DNA from: CAYUUW01 sp964448005
GTDB taxonomy: Bacteria > Patescibacteriota > Gracilibacteria > UM-FILTER-43-11
Direction of reading: 5' to 3'
Length of the DNA stretch: 64,000 nucleotides
Assembly (NCBI GenBank): GCA_964448005.1
Contig: CAYUUW010000002.1
Location: 7,471-71,470, forward strand
How positions within the stretch are numbered: the stretch's first letter is position 1; each line of letters starts with the position of its first letter. The notes under the pieces are model-generated. The model was not told where the DNA came from. It did no database searches and saw nothing but the letters and a program-made list of their open reading frames with translations. This document shows positions 27,787 to 36,732 of this stretch, one piece after another. A program made the translations under genes and the position numbers.

Positions 27787-28628
27787 TGGCCATCAAGAAG
27801 TACAAGCCCACAACGCCGGGCCGCAGGCAAATGACCGTGGTGGACTACAGCGGACTCAGCTCGGCCGAAGTCCCCAAGCGCTTGGTCCGTCCCATTCCTA
27901 AAAAATCCGGGCGCAACAACCAGGGCAAAATCACTGTTCGCCACCGCGGAGGCGGCGTGAAGCGACAGTATCGCCTCATCGACCAGAGCCGCACCGGCAA
28001 GACCAATGTTCCTGCCGTGGTCGAGGCGATCCAATACGATCCCAACCGCACGGCCTTCATTGCCCTGCTTCGCTACGAGGATGGGGAACGCCGCTATATC
28101 CTGGCCCCCGATCAGCTCAAGGAAGGGGACCAGCTGGTATGCAGCCCCAAGGCCAAAGTGAAGTTGGGCAACCGCATGCAGCTCAGGAATATTCCTGTGG
28201 GCTACGACATCCACGATCTGGAGCTTCATCCAGGCAAGGGCTCGCAGGCTGTCCGAAGCGCAGGAGCCGCCGCCAAGATCACCTCGCTGGACACCGAAAT
28301 GGCTCAGGTCATGCTGCCCTCCGGATCCGTGCGCTTTGTTTCCAAGGATTGCTACGCCACCCTGGGAATCGTCAGCAACCTGGACCACAGCAACGTGAAC
28401 CTGGGCAAGGCCGGGCGAAAGCGCCTGATGGGCTGGCGTCCTGAGGTTCTGGGAAAATCCATGAACGCCGTCGACCATCCGCACGGAGGAGGAGAGGGCC
28501 ATTCTCCTATCGGCCTGAAGAGCCCGAAAACCCCCTGGGGACTTCCTGCTCTTGGTGTCAAGACGCGCCGCAGGAAGAAGCATTCAGACCACCTGATCGT
28601 CCGCGGACGCCGCAAGAAGAATGCTTAG
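27786..28628 (+). CDS. rplB: 50S ribosomal protein L2
   Basis: uL2, 280 residues, needed for subunit association and peptidyl transfer. The conserved C-terminal loop with the essential His (NAVDHPHGGGEGHSP) and the RHRGGGVKRQYRLID segment are intact. It overlaps rplW by one base. Confidence 0.98.
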   Translation: MAIKKYKPTTPGRRQMTVVDYSGLSSAEVPKRLVRPIPKKSGRNNQGKITVRHRGGGVKRQYRLIDQSRTGKTNVPAVVEAIQYDPNRTAFIALLRYEDGERRYILAPDQLKEGDQLVCSPKAKVKLGNRMQLRNIPVGYDIHDLELHPGKGSQAVRSAGAAAKITSLDTEMAQVMLPSGSVRFVSKDCYATLGIVSNLDHSNVNLGKAGRKRLMGWRPEVLGKSMNAVDHPHGGGEGHSPIGLKSPKTPWGLPALGVKTRRRKKHSDHLIVRGRRKKNA

Positions 28629-28673
28629 TCTCCTTATTACCAAATCCTTTCAAACCGTAACTTTTTCATTCCC

Positions 28674-28955
28674 ATGAGCCGAAGCCTTAAAAAAGGAATG
28701 TACGTCGACCCCAAGCTCCTCAAGAAAATCCGCAAAATGGAGGAGGAGGAGAAGGCGGGAGGAAAACGCCGTCCGATCACCACTTGGGCTCGCCGCTCCA
28801 CCATATCGCCTGAGTTTGTAGGCCACAACTTCGGTGTCCACAACGGAAAAAGCCATATTCCCGTCCACGTGACCGAAAATATGGTCGGGCACATCCTGGG
28901 GGAATTCGCTCCCACGAGGAAGTTCAGGGCCCATGGCGGAAAGATGGCAAAATAA
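28674..28955 (+). CDS. rpsS: 30S ribosomal protein S19
   Basis: uS19, 93 residues, in the 30S head next to S13. Start [12 protein letters not shown] and motifs [14 protein letters not shown] and [18 protein letters not shown] are typical. The 45-base spacer from rplB lacks a Shine-Dalgarno sequence. Confidence 0.98.
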   Translation: MSRSLKKGMYVDPKLLKKIRKMEEEEKAGGKRRPITTWARRSTISPEFVGHNFGVHNGKSHIPVHVTENMVGHILGEFAPTRKFRAHGGKMAK

Positions 28956-29001
28956 GCTCTAAAAATCCACTTCCAAGAAAAAGACCCTAATTCACCCCCC
29001 G

Positions 29002-29493
29002 ATGAAAGCAATCCTCAGGCAAAGCCGCATCTCTCCCAAAAAAGCCAATCTGGTGGCCGGGATGGTCCGCGGGAAAAACGTGAGCCAGGCCTTGGACATT
29101 CTCCGCTTCACTCCAAAAAAAGCCGCAGCGATCCTCTACAAAGTGATTCATTCCGCTGCATCCAACGCCAAAGCCAATTTTGGACAATCCACGGAAGCCC
29201 TTATGATCACCAGCATCCTGGTGACCAAAGGCACCACCTACCAGCGCGCCATTAAAATATCCCGCGGCCGCAGCCATCCTATCCGCAAGCGCACCGCCCA
29301 CATCACCGTCGAGGTAGGCCTTCCTGCGGGCGAGATCGCGCAGCCCGCTCTGAAGAAGGAAGTGGCGGCGGAAAAAGAAGCTCCGAAAAAAGCCTCCGCC
29401 AAGGAGAAGCCCAAAAAAGCTGTCGCAGCCAAGGAGAGGCCGGCAGCCAAAAAGACCGCAAAATCCGCTTCCTCCGCAAAAAAAGCCAGCTAA
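29002..29493 (+). CDS. rplV: 50S ribosomal protein L22 with Lys/Ala-rich tail
   Basis: uL22, 163 residues against about 110 in most bacteria. The core (RISPKKANLVAGMVRGK to RKRTAHITVEV) is standard and includes the tunnel hairpin. The extra 50 residues at the C-terminus are almost entirely Lys, Ala, Pro, Glu and Ser, likely disordered and rRNA-binding. Many CPR and other bacteria carry such tails on L22. Confidence 0.96.
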   Translation: MKAILRQSRISPKKANLVAGMVRGKNVSQALDILRFTPKKAAAILYKVIHSAASNAKANFGQSTEALMITSILVTKGTTYQRAIKISRGRSHPIRKRTAHITVEVGLPAGEIAQPALKKEVAAEKEAPKKASAKEKPKKAVAAKERPAAKKTAKSASSAKKAS

Positions 29494-29518
29494 TTTATTC
29501 CCCTTAATCGCCTATTGA

Positions 29519-30184
29519 ATGGGACAGAAAGTCAATCCGATCAGCCTGCGCATAGCGATCATCAACACCTGGGGCTCCAGCTGGTTCGCCCAGGGAAAGA
29601 AGTACGCTGACCTGTTCCACAAGGATCTGGGTTTGCGGGAAGCCATCCATGAAAAGCTAAAGAGCGCCGGAATCGCCAAAGTAGACATCGAGCGCTCCGC
29701 CAAGAAGGTGGTGGCGAACATCCACGCCGCCAAGCCTGGGCTCATCATTGGGCGGCAAGGTGTGGCTGTAGAGGATCTGCGCGAATTCCTGAGCAAAAAA
29801 TTCCACGAGCAGATCGAAGTCAATGTTCTGGAGGTGGCTCAGCCCAACTTGGTCGCCGTGCTGATTGGGGAAATGGTTGCCGCCCAGATCGAAAAGCGCA
29901 TGGCTTACCGCCGCGCTGCCAAGCAGGCCTTGAAGATGATCATGGAAGCCGGTGCCAAGGGAGCCAAGATTCAGGTTTCCGGACGCCTCAATGGAGTGGA
30001 GATTTCTCGTGAGGATTCGTTCAAGGAAGGGAATGTTCCCCTCCATACCCTGCGCGCCGACATCGACTATGCTCACGTTGGAGCCCAGACCACCTATGGC
30101 GTCATTGGCATCAAAGTCTGGATCTACCGCAAAATGATCTTCAAGAAGGGCGCTGAATCCGCCCTTGCCCAAGCCGCTGCCTGA
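29519..30184 (+). CDS. rpsC: 30S ribosomal protein S3
   Basis: uS3, 221 residues, forms part of the mRNA entry channel. The KH domain carries the GXXG loop (GLIIGRQGVAVEDL); the C-terminal domain is complete (GRLNGVEISREDSF, YGVIGIKVWIYR). The start MGQKVNPISLRI is the family consensus. Confidence 0.98.
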   Translation: MGQKVNPISLRIAIINTWGSSWFAQGKKYADLFHKDLGLREAIHEKLKSAGIAKVDIERSAKKVVANIHAAKPGLIIGRQGVAVEDLREFLSKKFHEQIEVNVLEVAQPNLVAVLIGEMVAAQIEKRMAYRRAAKQALKMIMEAGAKGAKIQVSGRLNGVEISREDSFKEGNVPLHTLRADIDYAHVGAQTTYGVIGIKVWIYRKMIFKKGAESALAQAAA

Positions 30185-30209
30185 TCCCATCTCTTAAGTC
30201 CCCTATCCC

Positions 30210-30626
30210 ATGCTTCAGCCCGCAAGGCAAAAATACAGGAAGTCCCACCGCGACCGAGGAGGCTTCGGCGGAAAATCCAAGGCCGGCAATGATGTTTCCC
30301 ATGGGTTCATTGGCCTCAAGGCCATCACAGGAGGAGAAATCACTTCTCGCCAAATCGAAGCCGCTCGCCGAGCCATGGCTCGCTCTGTCAAGCGCGGCGG
30401 AAAAATATGGATCCGAATCTTCCCCCATAAACCCATCACCCGAAAGGCCGCGGAAGTTCCGATGGGATCAGGAAAAGGCGGCGTAGAGTTTTTCGTTTCC
30501 AAGGTCAAGCCTGGAAAAATCCTCTTCGAAATGGATGGGATTTCCGAAGAGCTGGCCCGCGAAGCCCTTAAGCTGGCAAGCTCCAAGCTTCCCGTAAAGA
30601 CAAGGGCAGTCTTGCATCATACTTGA
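30210..30626 (+). CDS. rplP: 50S ribosomal protein L16
   Basis: uL16, 138 residues, at the A-site side of the 50S subunit. Contains [16 protein letters not shown] and the [13 protein letters not shown] loop. The beginning [16 protein letters not shown] differs slightly from the common MLxPKRxKYRKxxRGR but is clearly homologous. Confidence 0.97.
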   Translation: MLQPARQKYRKSHRDRGGFGGKSKAGNDVSHGFIGLKAITGGEITSRQIEAARRAMARSVKRGGKIWIRIFPHKPITRKAAEVPMGSGKGGVEFFVSKVKPGKILFEMDGISEELAREALKLASSKLPVKTRAVLHHT

Positions 30627-30647
30627 GAATCCATTAAAGTCAGACCC

Positions 30648-30869
30648 ATGCTTTCTTCCCAGGAACTCAAATCATCGACCCTTCAGGAGCTTCTCAAGGA
30701 GCTTCATGGCGCTCGCCAGGAAAGCCAGCGGATTCGCCTTGGCCTCAAGACGAGCCATCTCAAAGACTCCAGCTTGGCTGGCCGATGGAAGCGCTACATT
30801 GCCCGAATTCTGACTCTTCTCAGGGAGATCGAATTGGATGAGCAGGTGAAGAAAGCCAACCAGATCTGA
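30648..30869 (+). CDS. rpmC: 50S ribosomal protein L29
   Basis: uL29, 73 residues, two long helices near the tunnel exit next to L23. Pattern LSSQELKSSTLQELLKELHGAR and the final ARILTLLREIE are family features. Sits in the expected place between L16 and S17. Confidence 0.95.
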   Translation: MLSSQELKSSTLQELLKELHGARQESQRIRLGLKTSHLKDSSLAGRWKRYIARILTLLREIELDEQVKKANQI

Positions 30870-30891
30870 TTCCCCCTTTAATCTTTCCATC

Positions 30892-31128
30892 ATGAGAACC
30901 AAAACAGGAATCATTGTCAGCAACAAGGGCAAGAAAACCTTGGTTGTCCAAGTCACTTCCTCCAAGCTGGACCAGAAATACAACAAGCGATACTCGGTTT
31001 TCAGCAAATTCCATGCCCATTGCGAGGATGAGCAGGCCTACCAGATTGGCCAAACCGTCACCATTCAGGAGACGCGCCCCATCAGCAAGCTCAAGCGCTG
31101 GAAGGTAATCGTTCAGCCTCAATCGTAA
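30892..31128 (+). CDS. rpsQ: 30S ribosomal protein S17
   Basis: uS17, 78 residues, an OB-fold primary rRNA-binding protein. KTGIIVSNKGKKTLVVQVT and YQIGQTVTIQETRPISKLKRW match the family. Preceded by TTTAATCTTTCCATC instead of a Shine-Dalgarno sequence. Confidence 0.96.
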   Translation: MRTKTGIIVSNKGKKTLVVQVTSSKLDQKYNKRYSVFSKFHAHCEDEQAYQIGQTVTIQETRPISKLKRWKVIVQPQS

Positions 31129-31197
31129 AAAACTCCTCAAGCTTTCTTTCCGGCATAAAGTTACCCCAATTCACTATCTTCAGCTAAAACCCATCCG

Positions 31198-31566
31198 ATG
31201 ATCCAAACTCAAACTCTGCTCAATGTCGCTGACAACACAGGGGCCAAGCTGGCCATGTGCATCAAGGTCCTGGGCGGCTCCAAGCACCGTTATGCCCGAG
31301 TGGGGGATCTGGTTGTCGTAGCCATCAAAAACGCTTCCTTCAAGGGCGTGGTCAAGGATCATACGGTCCAAAGGGCTGTGGTGGTCCGAACCAAGCAGTC
31401 TATACGCAGGGAAGACGGATCCTACCTTCGCTTTGACGACAATGCGGTGGTCATCGTCAATGCTGACGGCCAGCCCAAAGGAACCCGCGTTTTCGGCCCC
31501 ATCGCCCGCGAGCTTCGCCCTCGAGGCTACCAGAAGATCATTTCCCAAGCCCCCGAAGTCCTTTAG
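31198..31566 (+). CDS. rplN: 50S ribosomal protein L14
   Basis: uL14, 122 residues, contacts the 30S subunit and ribosome-silencing factor Rsf[40 protein letters not shown] and [13 protein letters not shown] are hallmark segments. Starts the spc part of the run. Confidence 0.98.
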   Translation: MIQTQTLLNVADNTGAKLAMCIKVLGGSKHRYARVGDLVVVAIKNASFKGVVKDHTVQRAVVVRTKQSIRREDGSYLRFDDNAVVIVNADGQPKGTRVFGPIARELRPRGYQKIISQAPEVL

Positions 31567-31598
31567 TCGGGCTCGGCCAAAATAATCCAATCTCATCC

Positions 31599-31946
31599 AT
31601 GAAGATCAAAGTCAACGATTCCGTGCTCGTGGTTGCCGGCAAATACAAGGGGAAGACAGGAAGGGTCATGCGCGTGCATGAGGATTCCAAGCGCATTACG
31701 GTGGAGGGAATCAATATCCGCACTCGCCACATACCCAAAACAGCTTCCCGGCCAGGCCAGCGAGTGACTTACGAAGCGCCCTTCGACGCCTCCAACACCA
31801 TGGTGCTTTGCCCCAAGACCAACAAGCCCACTCGCGTCGGCTACAAGATCCTTGAAAACGGAAAGAAATGCAGGGTCGCCAAGCGCTCCGGAGAACAGCT
31901 CGACCAGGCCTTCAAAAAAGCCTCTCCCAAGAAAAAGGAAAAATAG
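31599..31946 (+). CDS. rplX: 50S ribosomal protein L24
   Basis: uL24, 115 residues, an assembly initiator with a KOW motif (VVAGKYKGKTGRVMRV). The middle HIPKTASRPGQRVTYEAPFDASNTM and the GYKILENGKKCRVAKRSGE end fit the family. The C-terminal ten residues are Lys-rich. Confidence 0.97.
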   Translation: MKIKVNDSVLVVAGKYKGKTGRVMRVHEDSKRITVEGINIRTRHIPKTASRPGQRVTYEAPFDASNTMVLCPKTNKPTRVGYKILENGKKCRVAKRSGEQLDQAFKKASPKKKEK

Positions 31947-31977
31947 ACTCCTTCTAAATTCTTAAACTTCAAATTGG

Positions 31978-32523
31978 ATGCCTGCTCACGAAGACTTCAA
32001 ATCAAAGATCCTGCCCAAAGTGCAGAAGGAGATGGGGCTGAAAAACCCCATGCAAGTCCCTCGTCTCTCCAAGGTGACCATCAATGTCGGAATTGGAACG
32101 TTGACGAGAAAGACCAAGGATTTCTCCGATGTGATCGAAAACATCGCCAAGATTTCCGGGCAGAAGCCCGTTGTCTCCAAGTCCAGGATGGCCATTTCCA
32201 ACTTCAAGCTCCGCAAAGGCATGCCAGTAGGGATTGTGGCTACCCTTCGAGGGAAAGCGATGCATGAATTCATCTACCGCTTGGTCCACATCGTTCTGCC
32301 TCGCGTCAGGGACTTCCGCGGCCTGAACCCTAAGGCCTTCGATGGCTCGGGAAACTATAGCATCGGATTCAAGGAAGCCCTTGTCTTCCCGGAAATCAAT
32401 CCCGACGATCTGCTCAATGTCCATGGCATCCAGATCACGGTTTGCACTACCGCCAAGGACAACGCTACCGGCAAGGCCCTTCTGGAGCACGTGGGATTCC
32501 CTTTCCGCAAAAGCCAGAAATAG
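31978..32523 (+). CDS. rplE: 50S ribosomal protein L5
   Basis: uL5, 181 residues, binds 5S rRNA and forms the bridge to S13. Motifs [22 protein letters not shown]-like [25 protein letters not shown] and the final [21 protein letters not shown] are present. Confidence 0.98.
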   Translation: MPAHEDFKSKILPKVQKEMGLKNPMQVPRLSKVTINVGIGTLTRKTKDFSDVIENIAKISGQKPVVSKSRMAISNFKLRKGMPVGIVATLRGKAMHEFIYRLVHIVLPRVRDFRGLNPKAFDGSGNYSIGFKEALVFPEINPDDLLNVHGIQITVCTTAKDNATGKALLEHVGFPFRKSQK

Positions 32524-32557
32524 CAAGCCAGAGCTTAACCCCCTAATTCAAAAAAGA

Positions 32558-32827
32558 ATGGCAAAGAAGTCCAGCATCGCCCGCGACGAGAAAAGAAAGC
32601 GGATGATCCTCAAATACGCAGCCAAGCGCGCAGAGCTGAAGGCTAAAGGCGATTACGACGGCCTTTCCAAGCTCCCCCGCAATTCCAGCCCTACTCGCTG
32701 GAAGAATCGATGCAAGATTTCCGGCCGTCCTCGGGGCTACCTTGGATTCTTCGGTATTTCCCGCATCGATTTCCGCCAGCTGGCTTCCAAGGGCCAGGTT
32801 CCAGGAATAAGAAAGTCCAGCTGGTAA
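32558..32827 (+). CDS. rpsN: 30S ribosomal protein S14, zinc-free type
   Basis: uS14, 89 residues. It ends in the family signature [43 protein letters not shown] sequence. The CxxC pairs of the zinc-binding form are absent, so this is the C-minus type, somewhat shorter than the usual 101 residues. In place between L5 and S8. Confidence 0.96.
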   Translation: MAKKSSIARDEKRKRMILKYAAKRAELKAKGDYDGLSKLPRNSSPTRWKNRCKISGRPRGYLGFFGISRIDFRQLASKGQVPGIRKSSW

Positions 32828-32861
32828 GATTATTTTAGCTTCAACTAATACGAATTGTCCT

Positions 32862-33245
32862 ATGCACACTGATCCAATTGCGGATCTTCTGACCCGCATC
32901 CGCAACGCCGCCAAGGCTCGCCATAAGGCGGTCCGCATGCCTTCCTCAAAATTCAAGGTCTCCCTTTTGTCCGTTCTGAAAAAAGGCGGCTTCATCCTTG
33001 ACTTCAAGGAGGAGTCTAGCGGAACAGCCCGAGAGCTGGTGGTCGAGCTTAGCCCTCAGCACTCGCAGCTCAGCCTCAAGCGCATCAGCAAGCCTGGGCA
33101 AAGAATCTACATTCACTCCAGCGACATCAAGCCGGTCCTGAATGGATACGGCATTGGGGTCATTTCCACCCCCCAAGGGGTGATGACCACCTCCGAAGCC
33201 CGCCGCAAAAAATTGGGCGGAGAGCTTCTCTGCGAAGTCTGGTAG
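32862..33245 (+). CDS. rpsH: 30S ribosomal protein S8
   Basis: uS8, 127 residues, a primary binder of the central domain of 16S rRNA. MHTDPIADLLTRIRNA and the end GVISTPQGVMTTSEARRKKLGGELL are diagnostic. Confidence 0.98.
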   Translation: MHTDPIADLLTRIRNAAKARHKAVRMPSSKFKVSLLSVLKKGGFILDFKEESSGTARELVVELSPQHSQLSLKRISKPGQRIYIHSSDIKPVLNGYGIGVISTPQGVMTTSEARRKKLGGELLCEVW

Positions 33246-33278
33246 TCTCGGCCTATCTTATCCATCCAAAGCATCACC

Positions 33279-33833
33279 ATGTCCCGTATCGGAAAACAAT
33301 CCATCACCGTTCCAGAAGGAGTCCAGATCGCCCTCGACGGCAAAGCTGTCAAGGTCAAGGGCAAGAAAGGAGAGCTTTCCTTTGCCCTCCCGGAGTTGGT
33401 TGCCGTGGCTCATGAGGGAAACCTTATTTCCGTGACCCGCCTGGACGACTCTTCCCAAGCCAGAGCTCTCCATGGGCTCAGCCGGGCCTTGATCCAGAAC
33501 ATGGTCACGGGCGTATCCCAAGGTTTCGAGAAGAAGCTGGAGATCATTGGCGTCGGCTACCGCGCCCAAACCAGCGGAAGGAAGCTCACCATGAGCCTGG
33601 GATTCTCCCATCCCATTGAGATGCAGGCGCCCGAAGGAGTCGAGTTGGAGATGGACAAGGAGGCCAAGGGCAAGAACATTCTGATTGTTCGGGGTTTCGA
33701 CAGGCAAAAAGTCGGCCAATTCGCGGCCAACGTGCGCTCCCATCGCCCCCCTGAGCCCTACAAGGGCAAAGGAATCCGGTATGTCGGCGAGCATGTGGTC
33801 CGCAAAGCCGGAAAGACAGCCGGAAAAGAATAG
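33279..33833 (+). CDS. rplF: 50S ribosomal protein L6
   Basis: uL6, 184 residues, near the GTPase-associated centre. MSRIGKQSITVPEGVQI, the LHGLSRALIQNMVTGVSQGF segment and the C-terminal RPPEPYKGKGIRYVGE motif are present. Confidence 0.98.
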   Translation: MSRIGKQSITVPEGVQIALDGKAVKVKGKKGELSFALPELVAVAHEGNLISVTRLDDSSQARALHGLSRALIQNMVTGVSQGFEKKLEIIGVGYRAQTSGRKLTMSLGFSHPIEMQAPEGVELEMDKEAKGKNILIVRGFDRQKVGQFAANVRSHRPPEPYKGKGIRYVGEHVVRKAGKTAGKE

Positions 33834-33854
33834 TCCTTAATTTAAGCCAAAGCC

Positions 33855-34196
33855 ATGAAGCCCAATAAAGAGCAGCTTCGCAAGAAGCGACATAGGAAAA
33901 TCCGATCCAGGATCTCCGGAACCGCAAAGCACCCTCGCCTAGTTGTTTTCCGCAGCCTCACGGGCATCTATGCTCAGCTAGTGGATGATTCGAGCGGAAA
34001 AATCATCGCCGCCTGTTCCTCCCTCAAGCTCAAGGAAAAAGGCGTGAAGGTGGCCCGATCCGTGGGGATGGGCCTGGCCAAAGCGGCCATGGAGAAGAAG
34101 ATCGAAAGCTGCGTTTTCGATAGGGGCGGCTACCTTTATCATGGCCGCGTCAAGGCTTTGGCCGAAGGCGCGAGAGAGGGGGGGCTCAAGTTCTAG
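33855..34196 (+). CDS. rplR: 50S ribosomal protein L18
   Basis: uL18, 113 residues, a 5S rRNA-binding protein. Basic N-terminus (KEQLRKKRHRKIRSRISGTA), HPRLVVFRS and CVFDRGGYLYHGRVKALAEGAREGGL match the family. Confidence 0.97.
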   Translation: MKPNKEQLRKKRHRKIRSRISGTAKHPRLVVFRSLTGIYAQLVDDSSGKIIAACSSLKLKEKGVKVARSVGMGLAKAAMEKKIESCVFDRGGYLYHGRVKALAEGAREGGLKF

Positions 34197-34240
34197 CTCT
34201 TCCGCCCCGACACTATTAAACTTCCTAAATCCCGCTTCAG

Positions 34241-34778
34241 ATGTCCAAGAAAAACTTGAAGAAAGCCCAGTCCCACATGAAAGAGCAGAAGGAGTTCCAC
34301 GAGGAGGTCCTCAAGGTCGACCGCGTCACTCGCGTGGTGAAGGGCGGACGGCGCCTCAGGTTCCTGGTCACTGTGGCTATTGGTGACAAGAAAGGGCGGG
34401 TGGCGGTCGGCACAGGCAAAGCTTCCGAAGTGGTCATTGCAATNNNNNNNNNNACTCACCATTCCTTTGACCAAGGGCGACACCATCCCTCACTCCCTTA
34501 AGGTGAAGCACAAGGCCGCTCGAATGCTCATTCTTCCCGCCTCTCCGGGAACCGGAGTGATTGCCGGAGGAGCTTTGCGCAAGATCCTGCATTTGGCGGG
34601 TGTGAAGAATGTCTTGAGCAAAAGCCTGGGCACCCGCAACACTCTGGTGACGGCTCAAGCCTCCATGAAAGCGCTCCGGACCCTTCGCCAGCCTTTGCCT
34701 TCGCGCTCGGCAGCCGCTTCTCTTGCGGAACCCAAAGCCGTTTCAGAGCAGGCCCCTGAATCCCCCTCCGTGGCCTAG
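34241..34778 (+). CDS. rpsE: 30S ribosomal protein S5 (interrupted by scaffold gap)
   Basis: uS5, about 185 residues when complete, on the solvent side of the 30S subunit at the mRNA entry. The first half has the dsRNA-binding-like domain ([40 protein letters not shown]). The 10-N run 34444-34453 lies after VVIAI and before [14 protein letters not shown]. Relatives have about ten residues there, so the true gap is probably about 30 bases, which also reconciles the two reading frames. The C-terminal tail of about 30 residues ([19 protein letters not shown]) is longer than usual. The next gene is rplO; the expected rpmD (L30) is missing. Confidence 0.95.
34444..34453. other. Scaffold gap (10 N) inside rpsE
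   Basis: Placeholder-length gap. Comparison with the S5 family suggests about 30 missing bases, and a gap length divisible by three is needed to keep the frame. Confidence 0.8.
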
Positions 34779-34816
34779 TGGCAATGCAACCCTTCCCCGA
34801 ACTAACTCAACCCAGC

Positions 34817-35254
34817 ATGCAGCTCAACCGAATGAAACCCAATCCCGGCTCCACCCACTCGCGCAAGCGTTTGGGCCGAGGCAATGCCTCCGGCCATGGA
34901 ACTTTTTGCGGCCGTGGCTGCAAGGGCCAGGGGCAGCGCAAAAGCGGCAATGTCCGTCCTGGATTCGAAGGAGGGCAGACTCCTCTGATCATGCGCATTC
35001 CCAAGCTCAAGGGCTTTAGCAATCCCAACCGGATCGCCTTCCAGGTGGTCAATGTCGGGGCCCTCAATGCCTATAGCGATGGCGAAGAAGTCAGCATGCT
35101 CAGCCTTCTGGAAAAGCGAATCATCTCCAGCAAACACATGCCCATCAAGATCCTTGGCGAAGGCATATTGGAAAAGAAGCTTGTTGTTAAGGCCCACAAG
35201 GTCTCTTCTTCCGCCAAGGAAAAAATCCTGGCCGCAGGAGGAAAAATCCTTTGA
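34817..35254 (+). CDS. rplO: 50S ribosomal protein L15
   Basis: uL15, 145 residues. Family motifs RKRLGRGNASGHGTFCGRG, GQRKSGNVRPGFEGGQTPL and RIPKLKGF are clear. I chose the ATG at 34817 because it gives MQLNRMKPNPG, matching the usual start; a GTG at 34778 overlaps the rpsE stop and would add 13 residues. It directly follows rpsE, which shows that rpmD is absent. Confidence 0.96.
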   Translation: MQLNRMKPNPGSTHSRKRLGRGNASGHGTFCGRGCKGQGQRKSGNVRPGFEGGQTPLIMRIPKLKGFSNPNRIAFQVVNVGALNAYSDGEEVSMLSLLEKRIISSKHMPIKILGEGILEKKLVVKAHKVSSSAKEKILAAGGKIL

Positions 35255-35310
35255 AGCCCCCTGCTCCGCTCGAGCCTGCTTGCCCTAGAATCCTATAACC
35301 GGAAGACAAG

Positions 35311-36621
35311 GTGTTCAAATACATCCGCCAAATCCTGCATTCCCCCGTCCTTCGGAGGAAAATCCTTTTCACCCTCATGATCCTGGTGGTTTTCCGGCTT
35401 GCCGCCCACATCACTGTTCCAGGAGTCAATTCCGCCGCCTTGGCCATGCTGTTCCAGCAGAATGACCTCCTGGGGGTCTTTTCCGCTTTGACAGGAGGGA
35501 GCATGGAAAGCTTCTCCATCATCCTGATGGGCCTTTCGCCCTACATCAACGCCTCCATCATCCTTCAGCTGATGACGGTGGTGGTTCCTCGGCTCGAGGC
35601 GCTTTCCAAGGAAGGGCAGGAGGGGCGCAGGAAGATCAACCAGTACACCCGCTGGCTCACTCTGCCTCTGGCCTTCCTCCAGTCTTACGGCATGATCGCT
35701 TTGCTCAATCAGGGTGCGGGATCCGCTCCAGGAGGCCAGCTTATCCAAAACGCTTCTGATCCGCTGGTGATTCTCCCTATCATGATCATTGTCACAGCGG
35801 GAACGCTTTTCCTCATGTGGCTGGGCGAACTGATCACAGAAAAGGGAATCGGAAATGGCGTCTCCCTTCTTATTTTTGCAAGCATCGTTTCCGGCATGCC
35901 CGCTGTTTTCGGCCGCATGCTTAATTTGGCCAAGGAAGGCGACTCCAGCATGTTCTTTTATTTTGCGGCTTTCGTTGCCCTCATTATTGCCATGCTGGTT
36001 TTCGTGGTTTTGGTCACCGAGGCTCAGCGCAACATTCCCATTACCTACGCCAATCGCTCCCCCGGTGCCCGCGGAGAAAAGGCCAGCCTTCCTATTCGAT
36101 TGAACCAGGCAGGGATGATCCCCATCATCTTCGCCATCTCCCTGATGACTTTCCCTTCCATTCTGGCGCAGTTCTTCGGGGCTTCGGCTTCCCCCGCCCT
36201 CCGGAGCATCGCCGAATTCATTCTGCTTCACTTGGACGCCTCCAACCCCAGCTACCTGTACATTCTGTCCTATTTCGTTCTTATTGTCCTGTTCTCCTTC
36301 TTCTACGTTAGCGTCACGTTCAATCCCGAACAGATTGCCGAGAGCATACAGAAGCGTGGCGGTTTCATTCCGGGCGTTCGTCCAGGCAGCCAGACTTCCG
36401 AATTCCTAGCCAAGGTCTCCGGCCACCTCAATCTTTTTGGAGGCCTTTTCCTGGCAGTGGTTGCCATCACTCCCATGATTTTCACCAAATACACCCCCCT
36501 TTCCCCCAACGACACTATCATTGGAGGATCGGGACTGATCATTGTGGTGGGGGTTATTCTGGAGCTGATCCGCCAGATCAATGCCCAGCTGGCCATGCAC
36601 GACTACGACAAGTTCTATTAG
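35311..36621 (+). CDS. secY: Preprotein translocase subunit SecY
   Basis: 436 residues with ten predicted transmembrane helices, the channel of the Sec system for exported and membrane proteins. Diagnostic segments: plug and TM2 (GLSPYINASIILQLM), the cytosolic KEGQEGRRKINQYTR loop, EAQRNIPITYANR, and C-terminal RPGSQTSEFL. Start is GTG (MFKYIRQIL). The many signal-peptide proteins of this window (SLH, S74, lipoproteins) would use this channel. Confidence 0.98.
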   Translation: MFKYIRQILHSPVLRRKILFTLMILVVFRLAAHITVPGVNSAALAMLFQQNDLLGVFSALTGGSMESFSIILMGLSPYINASIILQLMTVVVPRLEALSKEGQEGRRKINQYTRWLTLPLAFLQSYGMIALLNQGAGSAPGGQLIQNASDPLVILPIMIIVTAGTLFLMWLGELITEKGIGNGVSLLIFASIVSGMPAVFGRMLNLAKEGDSSMFFYFAAFVALIIAMLVFVVLVTEAQRNIPITYANRSPGARGEKASLPIRLNQAGMIPIIFAISLMTFPSILAQFFGASASPALRSIAEFILLHLDASNPSYLYILSYFVLIVLFSFFYVSVTFNPEQIAESIQKRGGFIPGVRPGSQTSEFLAKVSGHLNLFGGLFLAVVAITPMIFTKYTPLSPNDTIIGGSGLIIVVGVILELIRQINAQLAMHDYDKFY

Positions 36622-36732
36622 AGCTGCAAATTAAGAGTTAATAGAATAGTTAAGAGTTAAGAGTTAATAATTGCAAATCGCTTCGCAGCTCTTAATTTTT
36701 TTAACCTCCAACTTTTAATTTCTGCCTTAAAA
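36622..36732 (+). repeat. AT-rich spacer with TTAAGAGTTAA repeats and possible terminator
   Basis: The spacer between secY and adk contains TTAAGAG four times in varied form (about 36631-36700). GAGCTGC just after the secY stop is answered by GCAGCTC about 60 bases on, and TTAAGAG/CTCTTAA arms are followed by seven T. It may form a weak terminator. It resembles the short-word repeats of other spacers here. Confidence 0.5.

Noticed and set aside
34779..34816. A short rpmD gene between rpsE and rplO
   Set aside because: Only 38 bases are available; L30 needs about 180.
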